From an uncultured Ruminococcus sp. (GTDB taxonomy: Bacteria; Bacillota_A; Clostridia; Oscillospirales; Ruminococcaceae), in contig ONBA01000004.1 in assembly GCA_900315975.1 (NCBI GenBank), positions 30,604-94,603 on the forward strand: 64,000 nucleotides of DNA, in the 5' to 3' direction. Below the pieces are notes generated by a model that did not search any database, was not told the origin of the DNA, and saw only the letters and a list, made by a program, of their open reading frames with translations. Position numbers and translations under genes: made by a program. Positions 63,669-64,000 of this stretch are shown here, in pieces (the first letter of the stretch is position 1; the number at the start of each line of letters is the position of its first letter).

Positions 63669-63788
63669 TTACTCCTGAACCTCACTCATCAGAGCCACGC
63701 CGTCCTTGAAACCAACCTTGTACGCAGCTCTCATCTCAGCGGCGTGAATATCACCCTGGCGGTAGTTGTAAAGTGCATCGATCATCAT
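63669..63788 (-). CDS. Small protein (39 aa)
   Basis: A 39-residue frame with GAAAGGACGG as RBS before ATG 63788 and a terminator 24 bp after its stop. The product has DALYNYRQGD and AYKVGFKDGVALMSEVQE. The C-terminal pattern recalls the end of DUF6809-type small proteins of Clostridia, but much of that family is missing. It may be a truncated or genuinely small gene. Confidence 0.5.
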   Translation of the reverse strand: MMIDALYNYRQGDIHAAEMRAAYKVGFKDGVALMSEVQE

Positions 63789-63887
63789 AATCCGTCCTTT
63801 CGGTTATCTCAAACATTATTGCTGTTTTACCGATTTCAAGCTGTTTTGGATATGGTGTCCTAATTTATCACTTACAAAGGAGGATAA

Positions 63888-64000
63888 CTATGTATCCAAT
63901 ATATGATATTACTGCACCAGCCGTTCAGCGATTATTACGGTGCATACCGTGCATTGGAGGAGCTTTACAACGAGGGCGTTCTCCGTGCGATCGGCGTGTC
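63888..64000 (+). pseudogene. N-terminally truncated aldo/keto reductase (runs off window)
   Basis: The frame from 63888 encodes [19 protein letters not shown] followed by EGVLRAIGV, the middle of an aldo/keto reductase including the catalytic His region. About 110 N-terminal residues are absent, and an in-frame stop lies at 63885-63887. A strong RBS (AAAGGAGGAT, 63876-63885) and ATG 63890 exist but in another frame. The gene is therefore probably a remnant. Its 3' end is outside the window. Confidence 0.75.

Overview
The window looks like chromosomal DNA of a Gram-positive, anaerobic, fibre-degrading Clostridia member, most likely a Ruminococcus (Oscillospiraceae) close to R. flavefaciens. 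The main reasons are a secreted GH30 xylanase with a CBM22-like module, a Thr-rich linker and a type I dockerin (50317-52557), a T-box leader, an L-box (lysine) riboswitch, pyruvate formate-lyase, meso-DAP dehydrogenase, and consistent AAGGAGG ribosome sites with TTGACA-17-TATAAT promoters. The assignment is inference from gene content; no 16S rRNA gene is present.

Layout. 1-16341 (+) is housekeeping: smc (5' truncated), ftsY, rdgB, a YhbY-type RNA-binding protein, an FMN reductase, nadD, yqeK, an LCP cell-wall ligase, rsfS, a small membrane protein, leuS, rpsU with a structured leader, yqeG, aroQ, an M24 aminopeptidase, efp and a zinc-ribbon protein. 16327-22626 (-) holds a SUFU-domain protein, a gph-like phosphatase, tgt, queA (queuosine), a PAS protein and an AlkD-like protein. 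22675-26919 (+) is a lysine-riboswitch-controlled asd-dapA-dapB-ddh operon. 27442-30034 (-) is a split pyruvate formate-lyase: a core lacking the glycyl-radical domain, a 72-aa linker protein, and a separate 79-aa glycyl-radical protein. 30163-41199 mixes an AI-2E-type exporter, GGDEF- and EAL-type signalling proteins, an rtcB-like gene behind a small Cys-ended leader ORF and terminator, cyclophilin, aquaporin and a large membrane protein. A tRNA-Pro(GGG) follows.

41489-64000 is accessory. It contains a TetR-controlled redox operon (aldo/keto reductase, exported flavodoxin with a half dockerin, CMD-cupin), a T-box leader in front of an XRE-cupin-acyl-CoA-synthetase fusion, a patatin, a lipoprotein acetolactate decarboxylase, the xylanase, a second TetR operon with an AadE-like nucleotidyltransferase and a frameshifted hydrolase, an acetyltransferase/flavodoxin/Fe-ADH run, and a LysR gene whose divergent partner is reduced to a signal-peptide fragment. 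After that come two alpha/beta hydrolases, a CPBP protease with an ArsR-like regulator, and a truncated aldo/keto reductase at the window edge.

The most interesting points are the split PFL with its odd middle protein, the T-box in front of an acyl-CoA-synthetase fusion, the three-way-junction leader of rpsU with a possible SD switch, the rtcB leader-peptide/terminator arrangement, and the FtsY with its acidic domain and a second membrane-targeting-like motif at the C-terminus.
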